Shown piece after piece: positions 9,036-17,263 of a stretch of DNA of 35,110 nucleotides (the stretch's first letter is position 1; every line of letters starts with the position of its first letter). The DNA comes from CAZLBC01 sp964557575 (GTDB lineage Bacteria > Planctomycetota > Phycisphaerae > SM23-33), in NCBI GenBank assembly GCA_964557575.1, contig CAZLBC010000049.1, positions 1 through 35,110 on the forward strand. The letters run 5' to 3'. The notes under the pieces are model-generated. The model saw only the letters and a list, made by a program, of their open reading frames with translations. It was not told the origin of the DNA and made no database searches. The position numbers and the translations under genes were made by a program.

Positions 9036-9980
9036 CTATTCGCCGATCTTTTTCAGGGCCTCTCTCTTTCGCTGGTATGCTCTTCCCAGAACCAATCCGA
9101 TGACACTGCAAATGATCATTCCCACAAACACGCTGATGGCCACGACATCGAGATGATCGTGAATCGCCTCGATGGGGCTCGTCGAACGATCAAGGTAGGT
9201 GGCAAGCGCGGCCATGAATCCCAGGGACATGATCACGACGACGCCGACGATCATGCCGTTGAAAAAGCCGCTCCACGTGTCTATCGCTTCCACGAATGTC
9301 GGCGGCTCCAGGGGTGCCCGGTAGGTCGCCTGCGCCGCGGCCCTGCCCACGGCGGCTTCCTCGGAAATATCATCCATGCCGCTGGATATGTCGGTACCGG
9401 AGAGTCCACTGCCCAGTCCGCTGCTCAGGCCGCTGCTCAAACCGCTGCTCAGGCCGCTGCTCAGGCCGCTGCCGGCATCGGTGCCCTCGGCATCGATATG
9501 GTCGAGCACTTCCGCCCCCAGGGACGTATCGTCGCTCTCGCGGGTAAGGTCGAGGAGCCCGCTGCCGCTGCCGAGTCCTTCCAGGGAGATCTGGTCTTCC
9601 AGGGACGGGGCGATCTGGGTTTTCGCCATGGGGTCGACATCGCCGACATCGAGATCTTCATCGTCGAAAATGCTGATGCCGTCGGCCGTAACAACCGTAT
9701 CTTCCTTGCTGATCGTCGTTTTTTTCTCAAGCGGGGCATCAAGACCGGTCAGTAACAGCGAATCGTCGCCGACCTGCGTCGGGCCGTCCATGGAAACGTT
9801 TTCACCCCCGGGGACGATCTCCTTGGCCAGGGCGTCGATGTCCGAAGACTTGAACACGTACTGGTTGCCGTCCTGGTACATCTGGAGCCGGCCCGAGTTG
9901 ACGTATCCCATGAGGCCGTCCTTGTCAACGCCGAGTTTCTGACACGTTTCTTCTTCGGAATAGTACATCTTTGCCATCAT
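9036..9980 (-). CDS. Excisionase/MerR-like HTH protein with two C-terminal TM segments
   Basis: The 314-residue product begins with a winged-helix excisionase-like domain (residues 5-55; YYSEEETCQKLGV, then a short strand pair and SSDIDALAKEI). A long acidic, Ser/Gly-rich linker follows, containing a tandem SSGL repeat. Two hydrophobic segments (about 239-263 and 279-298) precede a basic tail (GRAYQRKREALKKIGE). This order predicts an inner-membrane protein with the HTH in the cytoplasm. Whether the HTH binds DNA or a protein partner is unknown. The start at 9980 has AGGAG 8 nt upstream, and its ATG overlaps the upstream stop as ATGA, which suggests translational coupling. Confidence 0.8.
   Translation of the reverse strand: MMAKMYYSEEETCQKLGVDKDGLMGYVNSGRLQMYQDGNQYVFKSSDIDALAKEIVPGGENVSMDGPTQVGDDSLLLTGLDAPLEKKTTISKEDTVVTADGISIFDDEDLDVGDVDPMAKTQIAPSLEDQISLEGLGSGSGLLDLTRESDDTSLGAEVLDHIDAEGTDAGSGLSSGLSSGLSSGLSSGLGSGLSGTDISSGMDDISEEAAVGRAAAQATYRAPLEPPTFVEAIDTWSGFFNGMIVGVVVIMSLGFMAALATYLDRSTSPIEAIHDHLDVVAISVFVGMIICSVIGLVLGRAYQRKREALKKIGE
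9409..9468 (-). repeat. 12-bp tandem repeat encoding SSGL units
   Basis: Five consecutive 12-bp units on the plus strand (CTGCTCAGGCCG and variants with 2-3 changes) encode the linker repeat SGLSSGLSSGLSSGL of the HTH/TM protein. Copy number is likely to vary by slippage. Confidence 0.85.
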
Positions 9981-10474
9981 TTCTTACGCTCCTCAGGCCG
10001 CCGGGGGGCGGTCGTATCACTGCCGCGAATCTCGTTCGTTCCTTTCAGTGCTCCCGTTTCACCGAGCCTGTTCTGCCTGCCGATCAGTTCCCTGACCCGG
10101 GAGGGAGAGGGCTCGCCGACGTTGTACGCGTCGAGTTCCACGTCAAACTCGTACGTCCTCGCGGCCATCAACCGAAGATTCCGGTTTCCGGCGTCGTACC
10201 GGTAAACACATATTACCTTGTTGTTATAATCGACCAGATACAGCCCGTAAGTTTCATGAGATATTTCACCGGCGATGACAAATACGCCCCCCCGCTCCGC
10301 GACCGCCGCGCGGGACGTGTCCTGCGCGGAGAGCGAAGACGCGAGCAAAACCAATAAAACGCCGGACGCGAAAGACATCAGCACCAACGCAAAAATTTTT
10401 GTTCCGACCGGTTTTATGTTAATTCTCCCCGGCTGCCGTGCTGCGCACAAACGCATCGGACCGGAAACGTTCAC
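9977..10474 (-). CDS. Small exported or membrane-anchored protein of unknown function
   Basis: The 165-residue product has one hydrophobic segment (about residues 27-48) ending LASSLSAQ, which fits a signal peptide with a long basic n-region. The mature part holds a short beta-rich motif (GGVFVIAGEISHETYGLYLVDYNNKVIC is its core region, 62-89) and a charged tail. No family is recognised. The GTG at 10474 follows AGGA at 9 nt; an ATG at 10456 is the alternative and would shorten the n-region by 6 residues. First gene of the operon with the HTH/TM and OmpA-like genes; its TGA overlaps the next ATG. Confidence 0.7.
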   Translation of the reverse strand: MNVSGPMRLCAARQPGRINIKPVGTKIFALVLMSFASGVLLVLLASSLSAQDTSRAAVAERGGVFVIAGEISHETYGLYLVDYNNKVICVYRYDAGNRNLRLMAARTYEFDVELDAYNVGEPSPSRVRELIGRQNRLGETGALKGTNEIRGSDTTAPRRPEERKK

Positions 10475-10494
10475 ACGGTGAGTTGTCCTGTAAA

Positions 10495-10524
10495 ATTATA
10501 GTACAGAACGTATGAAACGTGCAA
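10495..10524 (-). promoter_or_regulatory. Promoter of the envelope operon
   Basis: On the minus strand, a perfect TATAAT (10500-10495) follows TTGCAC (10524-10519) with an 18-bp spacer. Transcription would start near 10488, giving a very short leader before the GTG at 10474, or about 32 nt before the ATG at 10456. The -35 box is weak. Confidence 0.55.
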
Positions 10525-10767
10525 GGGTTATTATTCGGGGGCTGCGAAAATACTCCCCCGGCCGACCGTATAACCGGTTGAGAAGATACGGATGCCGCCG
10601 TATACTGTGGTGGTATTCGCGCTTTTTGCGCATTTTTGAAGCTGCGGTTACGGTATGCCGTTCGATACCGTCCGCCCGGGCCGGTGATCGGGTGTATTCG
10701 CCGGCAACCGGTTATACTATTGACTTTCCCCGCCTTCTCCGACGGCGGACACATACAGGAGAACATC

Positions 10768-12392
10768 ATGAGCGATCCGACCCTCTCTTCGAGGGCCGAT
10801 CAGGATCAGCCCGATCCCGAAAAGAACGACCCTCAGCCGCGCGATGAAGGGCGGGACGCGAAACCGCCTGCGAACCACGGCGAGAAAAACGATCCCTCGA
10901 AACCGGACAGCACACCGAAAAGCGAATCTAAATCGGAAGAGAACCGGTCTTCCGACCCCGTGATGATCGTTCGCTACGGGTTGATGAACAAGATCGGCGA
11001 GTTCCGAAACAAACCCCGGGTCGCCTGCCGGCCCGGCTTGCCCGTCGTCGTGCGCACGGAGCGGGGCGTCGAACTCGGCAAAGTCGTCTGCGGGATAAAC
11101 GGCAACGGCACGGACAGCGGCGACGAGAGCGACCGGGTCATCGCCGAACAGCACTACCGTGAATACCTGAGAAACTACGAGAACAAAAACACCCTGCGGC
11201 GGGGGGGAAAGGTCCTCAGGGCGGCCAATGAGCAGGATCTGATCGATTTCCGCCATCTCAGGAGTACGGCCGACGAAGCCGCGCAATACTGCCGCGACAC
11301 GATACGGCAGTTGAAGCTCCCGATGAGCCTGGTCAAAGTGGAACATCTTTTGGGCGGAGAAAAAATAATATTTCACTTTACCGCGCAGGCCCGCGTCGAT
11401 TTTCGAAAACTCGTGAAACAACTCGCCTCACGGTTCAGAACGAGAATTGAAATGCACCAGGTCGGCGCGCGGGACGAGGCGAGGCTGGTTGCCGATTACG
11501 AGAAATGCGGCCGCCGGTGCTGCTGCAAGACCTTCCTGAAGGAACTGAAGCCCATCTCCATGAAAATGGCCAAGATCCAGAAGGCGACCCTGGATCCCTC
11601 GAAGATCTCCGGGCGATGCGGCCGGCTCATGTGCTGCCTCCGGTACGAGGACGACGTCTATTCGGAACTGCGCAAGAATCTGCCGTCGAGGAATACGTGG
11701 ATCCGCACCGAACAGGGAACCTCGAAAGTGGTGGACACCCAGATTATTACCCAACTGGTCCGCATCCAGAAACCGGGCGGGGCCGCCGAAGTGATCGGGG
11801 TCGAGGATATCATCGAACGCAATGTCCGGGACCCCGGCAGGTCAAACGGCTCCAGGTCGAACGGCTCTAAAGACGGTGACGATGCGGCCGGGGACAGCCG
11901 CGATCGAACCGGCGGCGGCAAAAACACCCCCGCCGCGGAGAAGCAGGAACAATCCGGTGAACAAACGAAAGGCGACGCCGACGGCGACAGAAACACCCCC
12001 GCCGCGGAGAAGCAGGAACAATCCGGTGAACAAACGAAAGGCGACNNNNNNNNNNNNNNNNNNNNNNNNNNNNNNNNNNNNNNNNNNNNNNNNNNNNNNN
12101 NNNNNNNNNNNNNNNNNNNNNNNNNNNNNNNNNNNNNNNNNNNNNAAACACCCCCGCCGCGGAGAAGCAGGAACAATCCGGTGAACAAACGAAAGGCGAC
12201 GCCGGCGGCGACAGAAACGCCCCCGCCGCGGAGAAGCAGGAACAATCCGGTGAACAAACGAAAGGCGACGCCGGCGGCGGGCGGTCGGCGGCAGGCGGAA
12301 AAAACAGGTCCCAAAAAGAACGCGGAAACAAGGGCGGGCAGAAAAAGGGACGGGGCCGGCGAAAGCGACGAGGCCGGGGACGAAAGAAATAA
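10768..12392 (+). CDS. PSP1-domain protein (RicT/YaaT-like) with repetitive basic tail, interrupted by assembly gap
   Basis: The charged N-terminus is followed by a PSP1 domain from about residue 65 to 310. The family's cysteine clusters are visible: Cys247, Cys251-253 (KCGRRCCCKTFL) and Cys284, Cys289-290 (GRCGRLMCCLRYE), with SMKMAKIQ and DPSKISG between them. In Bacillus the PSP1 protein RicT is part of the Fe-S-containing Ric complex that modulates RNase Y; that role is inferred by homology only. After residue 385 comes a 23-residue tandem repeat (AAEKQEQSGEQTKGD core) and then a strongly basic tail (KKGRGRRKRRGRGRKK). The ATG at 10768 has AGGAGA upstream. The 100-N gap shifts the apparent frame; the true end is the TAA at 12390-12392. 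galM follows after 36 nt, probably in the same operon. Confidence 0.85.
11923..12284 (+). repeat. 69-bp coding tandem repeat (23-residue unit)
   Basis: Units begin with AACACCCCCGCCGCGGAG at 11923, 11992, 12147 and 12216 (last one AACGCC). Copies are nearly identical, differing only at GAC/GGC in the linker codon. The second unit runs into the gap and the third emerges from it, so the array is longer than shown. Confidence 0.95.
12046..12145. other. Assembly gap (100 N)
   Basis: Exactly 100 undetermined bases, a conventional placeholder of unknown true length, lie inside the 69-bp repeat of the PSP1 gene. Confidence 0.98.
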
Positions 12393-12428
12393 GCGCGCCC
12401 GACAGCGCAGAGAAAGGAACGACCAGCA

Positions 12429-13460
12429 ATGCTGCAAGAGCACACGTACGGTACCCTCGACGACGGCACCGACATCACCCTCTTCACACTCGCCGGCGGC
12501 GGACTGCAGGCCGAACTGATAAACTACGGCGCCTCCCTGGTCTCGCTGAAGACACCGGACCGGGACGGCAACACGGCGGATATCACGCTCGGGTGGGACA
12601 CCCTGGAAGAATGGATCACCAATGCCTGCTACTTCGGGGCAACGGTCGGACGGTATGCGAACCGCATCGCCGGCGGCCGGTTCAGTCTCGACGGGCGCGA
12701 ATACGCATTAGCGGTCAATGAAGGCGTCAATCATCTCCACGGCGGCGAGCGGGGTTTCGACAAGGTCCCGTGGGAGTCGAAAACCTTTGAATCCCCCGAC
12801 GCGCGGGGAGTGCGGTTCACCTACACCAGTCCGGACGGGGAAGAAGGATACCCCGGAACACTCGACGTGTCGGTGACCTACACGCTGACGGATACCGGTG
12901 TATTGAAGATCGCATACGAGGCCCGGACCGACACGGCGACGGTGGTCAACCTCACCCATCACACGTACTGGAACCTGGCCACCCCGTCTTCCGGCTCGAT
13001 TCTGGACCACGAACTCCAGATCAATGCGTCCCGCTATCTGCCGGTCGACGCCGCCGCGATACCGACCGGCACCGTCGCCCCGGTGGACGGCACCCCCATG
13101 GATTTCCGGACGCCGGCGGCTATCGGGGAGAGAATAGATGCCGTCGACGGCGGCTACGACCACAACTGGTGCCTGGACGCCCCGGGTGACGGGCACCTCC
13201 ATCCCGCGGCGACGCTGCGTCATCCCGGCAGCGGCAGAATAATGGAAGTCGAAACAACCGAGCCGGGCATTCAGTTTTATGCGGGCAATTTTCTCGGCGG
13301 CGAGCGGGGCAAGGGCGGAATCTCCTATCCTCGCCGATCCGGCCTCTGCCTTGAAACCCAGAAATGGCCGGACGCGCCCAACCACCCCGCATTTCCCTCC
13401 GCCACACTCGGGCCGGGCGAGACCTATACCCACACGTGCGTCTACCGCTTTCTCACGTGA
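12429..13460 (+). CDS. galM: Galactose mutarotase (aldose 1-epimerase)
   Basis: Interconverts alpha and beta anomers of aldoses such as galactose, in the cytoplasm; no signal peptide is seen. The 343-residue length is typical. Family motifs include the N-terminal INYGASLVSLKTPDRDG, GRYANRIAGGRF, NHLHGG, the catalytic His in NLTHHTYWNL (His178 by alignment to the usual N-H-x-Y) and the catalytic Glu309 in LCLETQKWPDAPNHP. The ATG at 12429 has AAAGGAA about 10 nt upstream. It lies 36 nt behind the PSP1 gene, likely co-transcribed. Its last 8 bases overlap the convergent HAD gene. Confidence 0.95.
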   Translation: MLQEHTYGTLDDGTDITLFTLAGGGLQAELINYGASLVSLKTPDRDGNTADITLGWDTLEEWITNACYFGATVGRYANRIAGGRFSLDGREYALAVNEGVNHLHGGERGFDKVPWESKTFESPDARGVRFTYTSPDGEEGYPGTLDVSVTYTLTDTGVLKIAYEARTDTATVVNLTHHTYWNLATPSSGSILDHELQINASRYLPVDAAAIPTGTVAPVDGTPMDFRTPAAIGERIDAVDGGYDHNWCLDAPGDGHLHPAATLRHPGSGRIMEVETTEPGIQFYAGNFLGGERGKGGISYPRRSGLCLETQKWPDAPNHPAFPSATLGPGETYTHTCVYRFLT

Positions 13461-14202
13461 GGACCTCCTGCAGGTAGTCCCTGAAATCGTCCTGGTTGGC
13501 CGGACAGTAGGCCAGCCTCATCCGTGCGGCCCGCTCCCTGAAAGCCGGGGCGGCGAAAAAACTGGCCACGGGGTAGCCGACCGCGCGAAAACAATCTTCA
13601 TCGGCGCGTGAATCGCCGATGTACATGGTGTCCCCGGCGGAGATGCCCCGGCGTTCCAGGAGCGCAAACAGCAGCGCGGCCTTGTTATGCGTAATCCGGA
13701 AATCGAATTTCTCGGTGAATCCTTCGTCGTCCAGGACAAACTCGTTGGCCATGACGTCGTCGACGTCGAGGCCGACCAGGCCGAGCGCCGGGACAATCCC
13801 CTCCCGGCACCCCGAGGAGATAACCGCTACGGGAACCTCGGCGTCGGAAACCAGTTGCTTGAGCGGCCAGACAAGGCGCATGTCGAGTTTATCCTGTATC
13901 CGCATGGCGTAGGACCAGGCATAGCTTTCCAGTTCGGCCTTGGGGATGCCGGCGAACACGCACGGGTTCAGAATCTCGATGAGCCGGGCAATATGCGCGA
14001 GTGTCTTGTCGCCGCGGCCCTTCGCCGAAAGGTATTCCCTGAAGCACCACAATCCCCTCATGATCAGCGAGCTTATACTCCTGAGGCTTCCGCTGCGAAG
14101 GGCCTTGTAGAAGGCCAGCCGGCACAAGCCGAAAAAAAACCGTTCCTCGAGCGGGTCCCGGAACAGCGTGCCGTTCCAGTCACATACGATCATACGAAGC
14201 AT
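13453..14202 (-). CDS. HAD-superfamily hydrolase
   Basis: The 249-residue product has the HAD order: motif I VCDWNGTLF (Asp8, with Asn10 where most members have the second Asp), an alpha-helical cap, motif II VISSG, a Lys in HNKAALL as motif III, and motif IV YIGDSRADEDCF. It probably acts on a small phosphorylated substrate, but the Asn in motif I makes the reaction uncertain. Start choice is weak: ATG at 14202 is used, with ATG at 14193 and TTG at 14238 possible and no good Shine-Dalgarno for any. It follows the YfcE-like gene by 60 nt and overlaps galM convergently by 8 bp with no terminator between them. Confidence 0.78.
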   Translation of the reverse strand: MLRMIVCDWNGTLFRDPLEERFFFGLCRLAFYKALRSGSLRSISSLIMRGLWCFREYLSAKGRGDKTLAHIARLIEILNPCVFAGIPKAELESYAWSYAMRIQDKLDMRLVWPLKQLVSDAEVPVAVISSGCREGIVPALGLVGLDVDDVMANEFVLDDEGFTEKFDFRITHNKAALLFALLERRGISAGDTMYIGDSRADEDCFRAVGYPVASFFAAPAFRERAARMRLAYCPANQDDFRDYLQEVLT

Positions 14203-14262
14203 ACCGACATAGGTATCCGCTGGACCGATGAAATGCAAGTACGGCGCGAGCGTTTCAGCGTG

Positions 14263-14772
14263 TTATCGCTCGAATATATCGAGGAACGCCAATTCGTCGG
14301 ATGCCGTGTCGAGCAGCGCCGCGCTCGACGGACCGTGATCGGGTTTGCAGAGTGCGCCGGGATTGATCAGACGACAGTGTCCCCGCCGCACATCCTCCCG
14401 CCGGTGGGTGTGGCCGTAACAGACGTACCGGAAGTCCCCGTCGGCGGCCAATTGCTCGAGGACACTGAATTCATGTCCGTGCGCCGCCGCCAGCCGGTCG
14501 CCTTCGGACAATGCGAGCGTCACATACTCAACGCCGAAATCGACACCCTCTTCCCGCGCAGCGGCCGCAAGACCGACCAGTATACGGCGATCCATGTTCC
14601 CCGCCGCCAGGCGTACCTGGCCCGGATAGCCGGCCAGTATTTCGACGTGGGCCACGGTGGTTATATCGCCGCAATGAACGATGGCTTCCGCCCCGCGATC
14701 ATGCAAATGGCCGAGAGCCCTGACCAGCGCGCTCTCGCCCCCGTGGCTGTCGCTGATTATTCCAATCTTCAT
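14263..14772 (-). CDS. YfcE/MJ0936-type metallophosphoesterase
   Basis: The 169-residue cytoplasmic protein shows the full calcineurin-like metal-binding set of this small family: DSHG (Asp8, His10), HCGDI, AGNMD, AAHGHE and YGHTHRRE, ending in NPGAL. Members are di-metal phosphodiesterases; the physiological substrate is not deducible. ATG at 14772 matches the usual family N-terminus (MKIGIISDSHG). It lies 72 nt downstream of the zinc-ribbon gene and upstream of the HAD gene, so the three probably form one transcript. Confidence 0.9.
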   Translation of the reverse strand: MKIGIISDSHGGESALVRALGHLHDRGAEAIVHCGDITTVAHVEILAGYPGQVRLAAGNMDRRILVGLAAAAREEGVDFGVEYVTLALSEGDRLAAAHGHEFSVLEQLAADGDFRYVCYGHTHRREDVRRGHCRLINPGALCKPDHGPSSAALLDTASDELAFLDIFER

Positions 14773-14844
14773 GTGCGAATCCGATCAGGCCGCCTGTGAA
14801 CGGGACGGGTCGGGGTCCAACAGGTATGAACCGGCCGGGACCGG

Positions 14845-16185
14845 TTACCGGGCGCCGCCCGGGCCGCCGGGTGCGGGAGACAAGCCGGGTACTGCTCCCC
14901 GGGGAATCATCGACTTGAACATATCACCGCCGGTTTCCATTATCTCGAGCAGTTCGTCGGTATCCGCGCGCCAGTTGATGCGAACGATCGCACCGTCGCT
15001 CTCCACATCGAGGGCCTCGATAAGCCCCCGCGTCTTTTCGATCGTGTCCTTTGTCTTGTCGTCCGCGTTGGGAGGGGCCTTAAGATTCGTTTTACTGGCG
15101 GACACGCCGTTCTCTATCCCCTTCTGCATCTCCTCGGCCTGTTTCTCTTCCGCGAAAACGGCCAGCCCGCCCACCGAGACCGACCCGTTGACGGATACGG
15201 ATAATCCGAAGGCCTTCACGGGCATGGACATGCCGGGCGGCTGGCCGGGAAGGTTTCCAACGCTTCCGGCGATAAACAGGTGGCCGCTGGTGATCTCCTT
15301 CATGACCAGTGCCAGGCTTTCGGACAACGCGGCCGTCTCGTTTTTTTCCATGCGGTCGAGCGCCGCCTTCATGCGGTCAAGATCCCCCGTGATACAGAAA
15401 CTGTTCTCGTCGATACGGGCGATGAAGAGGGGAGTCGCTCCCCCCGTTTCGATGAATTCCCATTTCCCCTCATTATAGTTCTTCTCCTCGAAAGTCTGTG
15501 TGACTAAATCTTCAAACGCGATCTTCCGATTGAATCGCAAGCCGCATATACCGTCAACCGCGGTAGTTTCGAATCCCTTCCCGGCGATTATCATCTCATC
15601 GACGTCTTCGGTCTTGAGCGCGATCCCCGGTATCATCTTGCCCAGGAATCCGTCAGCACCCGTGCCGGCATGGCCCTCCAGCATTTCCATGCCCTTGCCG
15701 TACAGTTTCGACTCCCGCAGGGAACCCATGTCGGTATACGCGATGAACTCGGTGTCCGACGGGATCATCGCCATGAACGCCTGCGGCAGCGGGGCGGCCG
15801 TCAATATCAGGTATCCGAGGTAGGCGTGACCGCAGAGAATTACGACGATGCCGATAACGAAGACAAGGGGCGAGTGTCGCCTGACCTCAGTGGCTTCCTG
15901 AGCCTCCTGTGTCTTCGCGCCCGGTGCAACGGTTCCCGTGCCGTGTACGGTATCCTTCCCCGCCGGAGCGACCTTCCCCGCCGCGGGCCGGGGAGGCTTT
16001 TTCTCTTCTACTTTCTTTTTCTTCTTGTCCTTTTTCGGTGACGTCTCGCCCTTGAATCCGTCGACTTCTCCGAGATTCTCCGCCTTGAACATCTGTCCGC
16101 AACTGGTACACTTCAGCCGCTTGCCTTCCTTGTCCGGGGGAAATACAAATTCGTGACCGCACGAGGTACATTTAGACTTTATCAC
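14845..16185 (-). CDS. Zinc-ribbon, single-TM protein with large extracytoplasmic domain
   Basis: The 446-residue product starts with a zinc ribbon (CxxC at 6-9 and 26-29; MJ0042-like). A Lys/Pro-rich linker (about 45-100) and one TM helix (about 106-130) follow. The remaining 300 residues resemble the DUF3352-like exported domains common in Planctomycetota (PSDTEFIAYTDMGSL, then alternating strands, and a Gly/Pro-rich end). The zinc ribbon should be cytoplasmic and the large domain periplasmic. Function is unknown. GTG at 16185 is preceded by AAAGGATCAAGG. First gene of the putative 16185-13453 operon. Confidence 0.75.
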   Translation of the reverse strand: MIKSKCTSCGHEFVFPPDKEGKRLKCTSCGQMFKAENLGEVDGFKGETSPKKDKKKKKVEEKKPPRPAAGKVAPAGKDTVHGTGTVAPGAKTQEAQEATEVRRHSPLVFVIGIVVILCGHAYLGYLILTAAPLPQAFMAMIPSDTEFIAYTDMGSLRESKLYGKGMEMLEGHAGTGADGFLGKMIPGIALKTEDVDEMIIAGKGFETTAVDGICGLRFNRKIAFEDLVTQTFEEKNYNEGKWEFIETGGATPLFIARIDENSFCITGDLDRMKAALDRMEKNETAALSESLALVMKEITSGHLFIAGSVGNLPGQPPGMSMPVKAFGLSVSVNGSVSVGGLAVFAEEKQAEEMQKGIENGVSASKTNLKAPPNADDKTKDTIEKTRGLIEALDVESDGAIVRINWRADTDELLEIMETGGDMFKSMIPRGAVPGLSPAPGGPGGAR

Positions 16186-16226
16186 GCCTTGATCCTTTCA
16201 CGCAGCGCTCGATAACCGGATATAGT

Positions 16227-16255
16227 ATTATACAAGGATATCTGTTGAAAGAAAA
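16227..16255 (-). promoter_or_regulatory. Promoter candidate for the zinc-ribbon gene
   Basis: A perfect TATAAT on the minus strand (16232-16227) lies 41 bases before the GTG at 16185. The region 17 bp upstream (TTTTCT, 16255-16250) is a poor -35 box. It overlaps the divergent promoter of the radical SAM gene. Confidence 0.45.
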
Positions 16256-16273
16256 CGTTCCGGTCATGATAAT
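16245..16273 (+). promoter_or_regulatory. Promoter candidate for the radical SAM gene
   Basis: TTGAAA (16245-16250) and GATAAT (16268-16273) are each 5 of 6 to consensus with a 17-bp spacer, 42 bases before the GTG at 16316. Its -35 box overlaps the presumed -35 region of the divergent zinc-ribbon promoter. Confidence 0.6.
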
Positions 16274-16315
16274 AACGGGTCGGTCCGGCGAAGCAAACCG
16301 ACAAAGAACACTTTC

Positions 16316-17251
16316 GTGTACCGAAAACCCATGAAACACCGAGAGCCCGAACACCTCGTCATTCGCCCTCCCAGCGAGCACCGGAGCCTCCTGGTGAGGG
16401 TGACCCGCGGCTGCAGGTGGAACCGCTGCCGCTTTTGCGGCATCTACCCCCACATGGGCCAGCCGGATTTCTCCGCTCGTACCGTACGAGAGGTGAAGGA
16501 GGACATCGATTCGCTGCGCCGGCGTCATCCCCGGCTGAAACGGGCCTTTCTCGGAGACGCCGACCCGCTGATGATCGGTCTCGACGAATTCATCGAGATC
16601 GTGGGCTACCTGCGTTCGGCGTTCCCGGAACTGACCCGGGTCACCAGCTACGCCCGGGCCTCGACCGCCTGGAAACTGAAACCGGCGGGCATACGACGCC
16701 TGGCGGCGGCGGGCCTGGACCGCATCCACATCGGACTGGAGTCGGGCGACCCGGATGTCCTGACATTTCACCGCAAGGGCCTCTCGCCCGCCGTCGCCGA
16801 GGAATCCGGCCGGTGGCTCAGGGAGGCGGGCATAGAACTGTCCTGGTACGTCCTGCTGGGGATGGGGGGGACGGCCCACTGGCAGCGTCACGCCCGAAAC
16901 ACCGCGGCGGTCATCAACCGGACCGACCCCGACTTCGTCCGCCTGCGACGGCTCTGGTTATACGGTGACGGCACCGGAACGGGGCCGGAATCGCCCCTGT
17001 GGGAATCGGTCCGGGACAGGACGTTCGAGCCGCAGACCCCCGAGGGCACCGTCCTGGAACTCCGGGAAATCATCGTCGGCCTGGAGGGCGTGGAATCGAT
17101 GATCCTCTGTGACCACGCCAACAACTACTTTCGCATAGACGGGAAGATGCCGGACGACAAGGAGCACATGCTAAAAGAGATCGATCGCTTCCTGTCGCTG
17201 CCCGCAGCGACCCGGGAGGCCCACTACCGGGCCGTTGGCTCGCGGATCTGA
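16316..17251 (+). CDS. Radical SAM protein with CX4CX2C cluster motif
   Basis: The 311-residue product has a radical SAM core: cluster motif RGCRWNRCRFC (Cys33, Cys38, Cys41, spacing CX4CX2C), FLGDADPL after strand 2, TSYARASTAWKL, and IHIGLESGDPDVL, the usual SAM-binding region. The longer first spacing (GCxxNxCxFC) is seen in a known subset of radical SAM enzymes. No extra Cys-rich auxiliary cluster domain is visible and the substrate is unknown. GTG at 16316 and ATG at 16331 are both possible; neither has a strong ribosome binding site. The gene ends 12 bp from the convergent beta-propeller gene with no terminator. Confidence 0.85.
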   Translation: MYRKPMKHREPEHLVIRPPSEHRSLLVRVTRGCRWNRCRFCGIYPHMGQPDFSARTVREVKEDIDSLRRRHPRLKRAFLGDADPLMIGLDEFIEIVGYLRSAFPELTRVTSYARASTAWKLKPAGIRRLAAAGLDRIHIGLESGDPDVLTFHRKGLSPAVAEESGRWLREAGIELSWYVLLGMGGTAHWQRHARNTAAVINRTDPDFVRLRRLWLYGDGTGTGPESPLWESVRDRTFEPQTPEGTVLELREIIVGLEGVESMILCDHANNYFRIDGKMPDDKEHMLKEIDRFLSLPAATREAHYRAVGSRI

Positions 17252-17263
17252 GCTCAAACCCGA

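Noticed and set aside
12046..12145. Apparent frameshift in the PSP1 gene
   Set aside because: It arises from the arbitrary 100-N length; repeat phase shows that whole repeat units restore the frame.
11923..12284. Regular repeats considered as a CRISPR array
   Set aside because: The 69-bp units are contiguous coding repeats in frame, without variable spacers.
14821..14850. AACCGG/CCGGTT hairpin near the end of the zinc-ribbon gene as a terminator
   Set aside because: Only a 6-bp stem, overlaps the stop codon and has no T run on the minus strand; the downstream genes are more likely co-transcribed.
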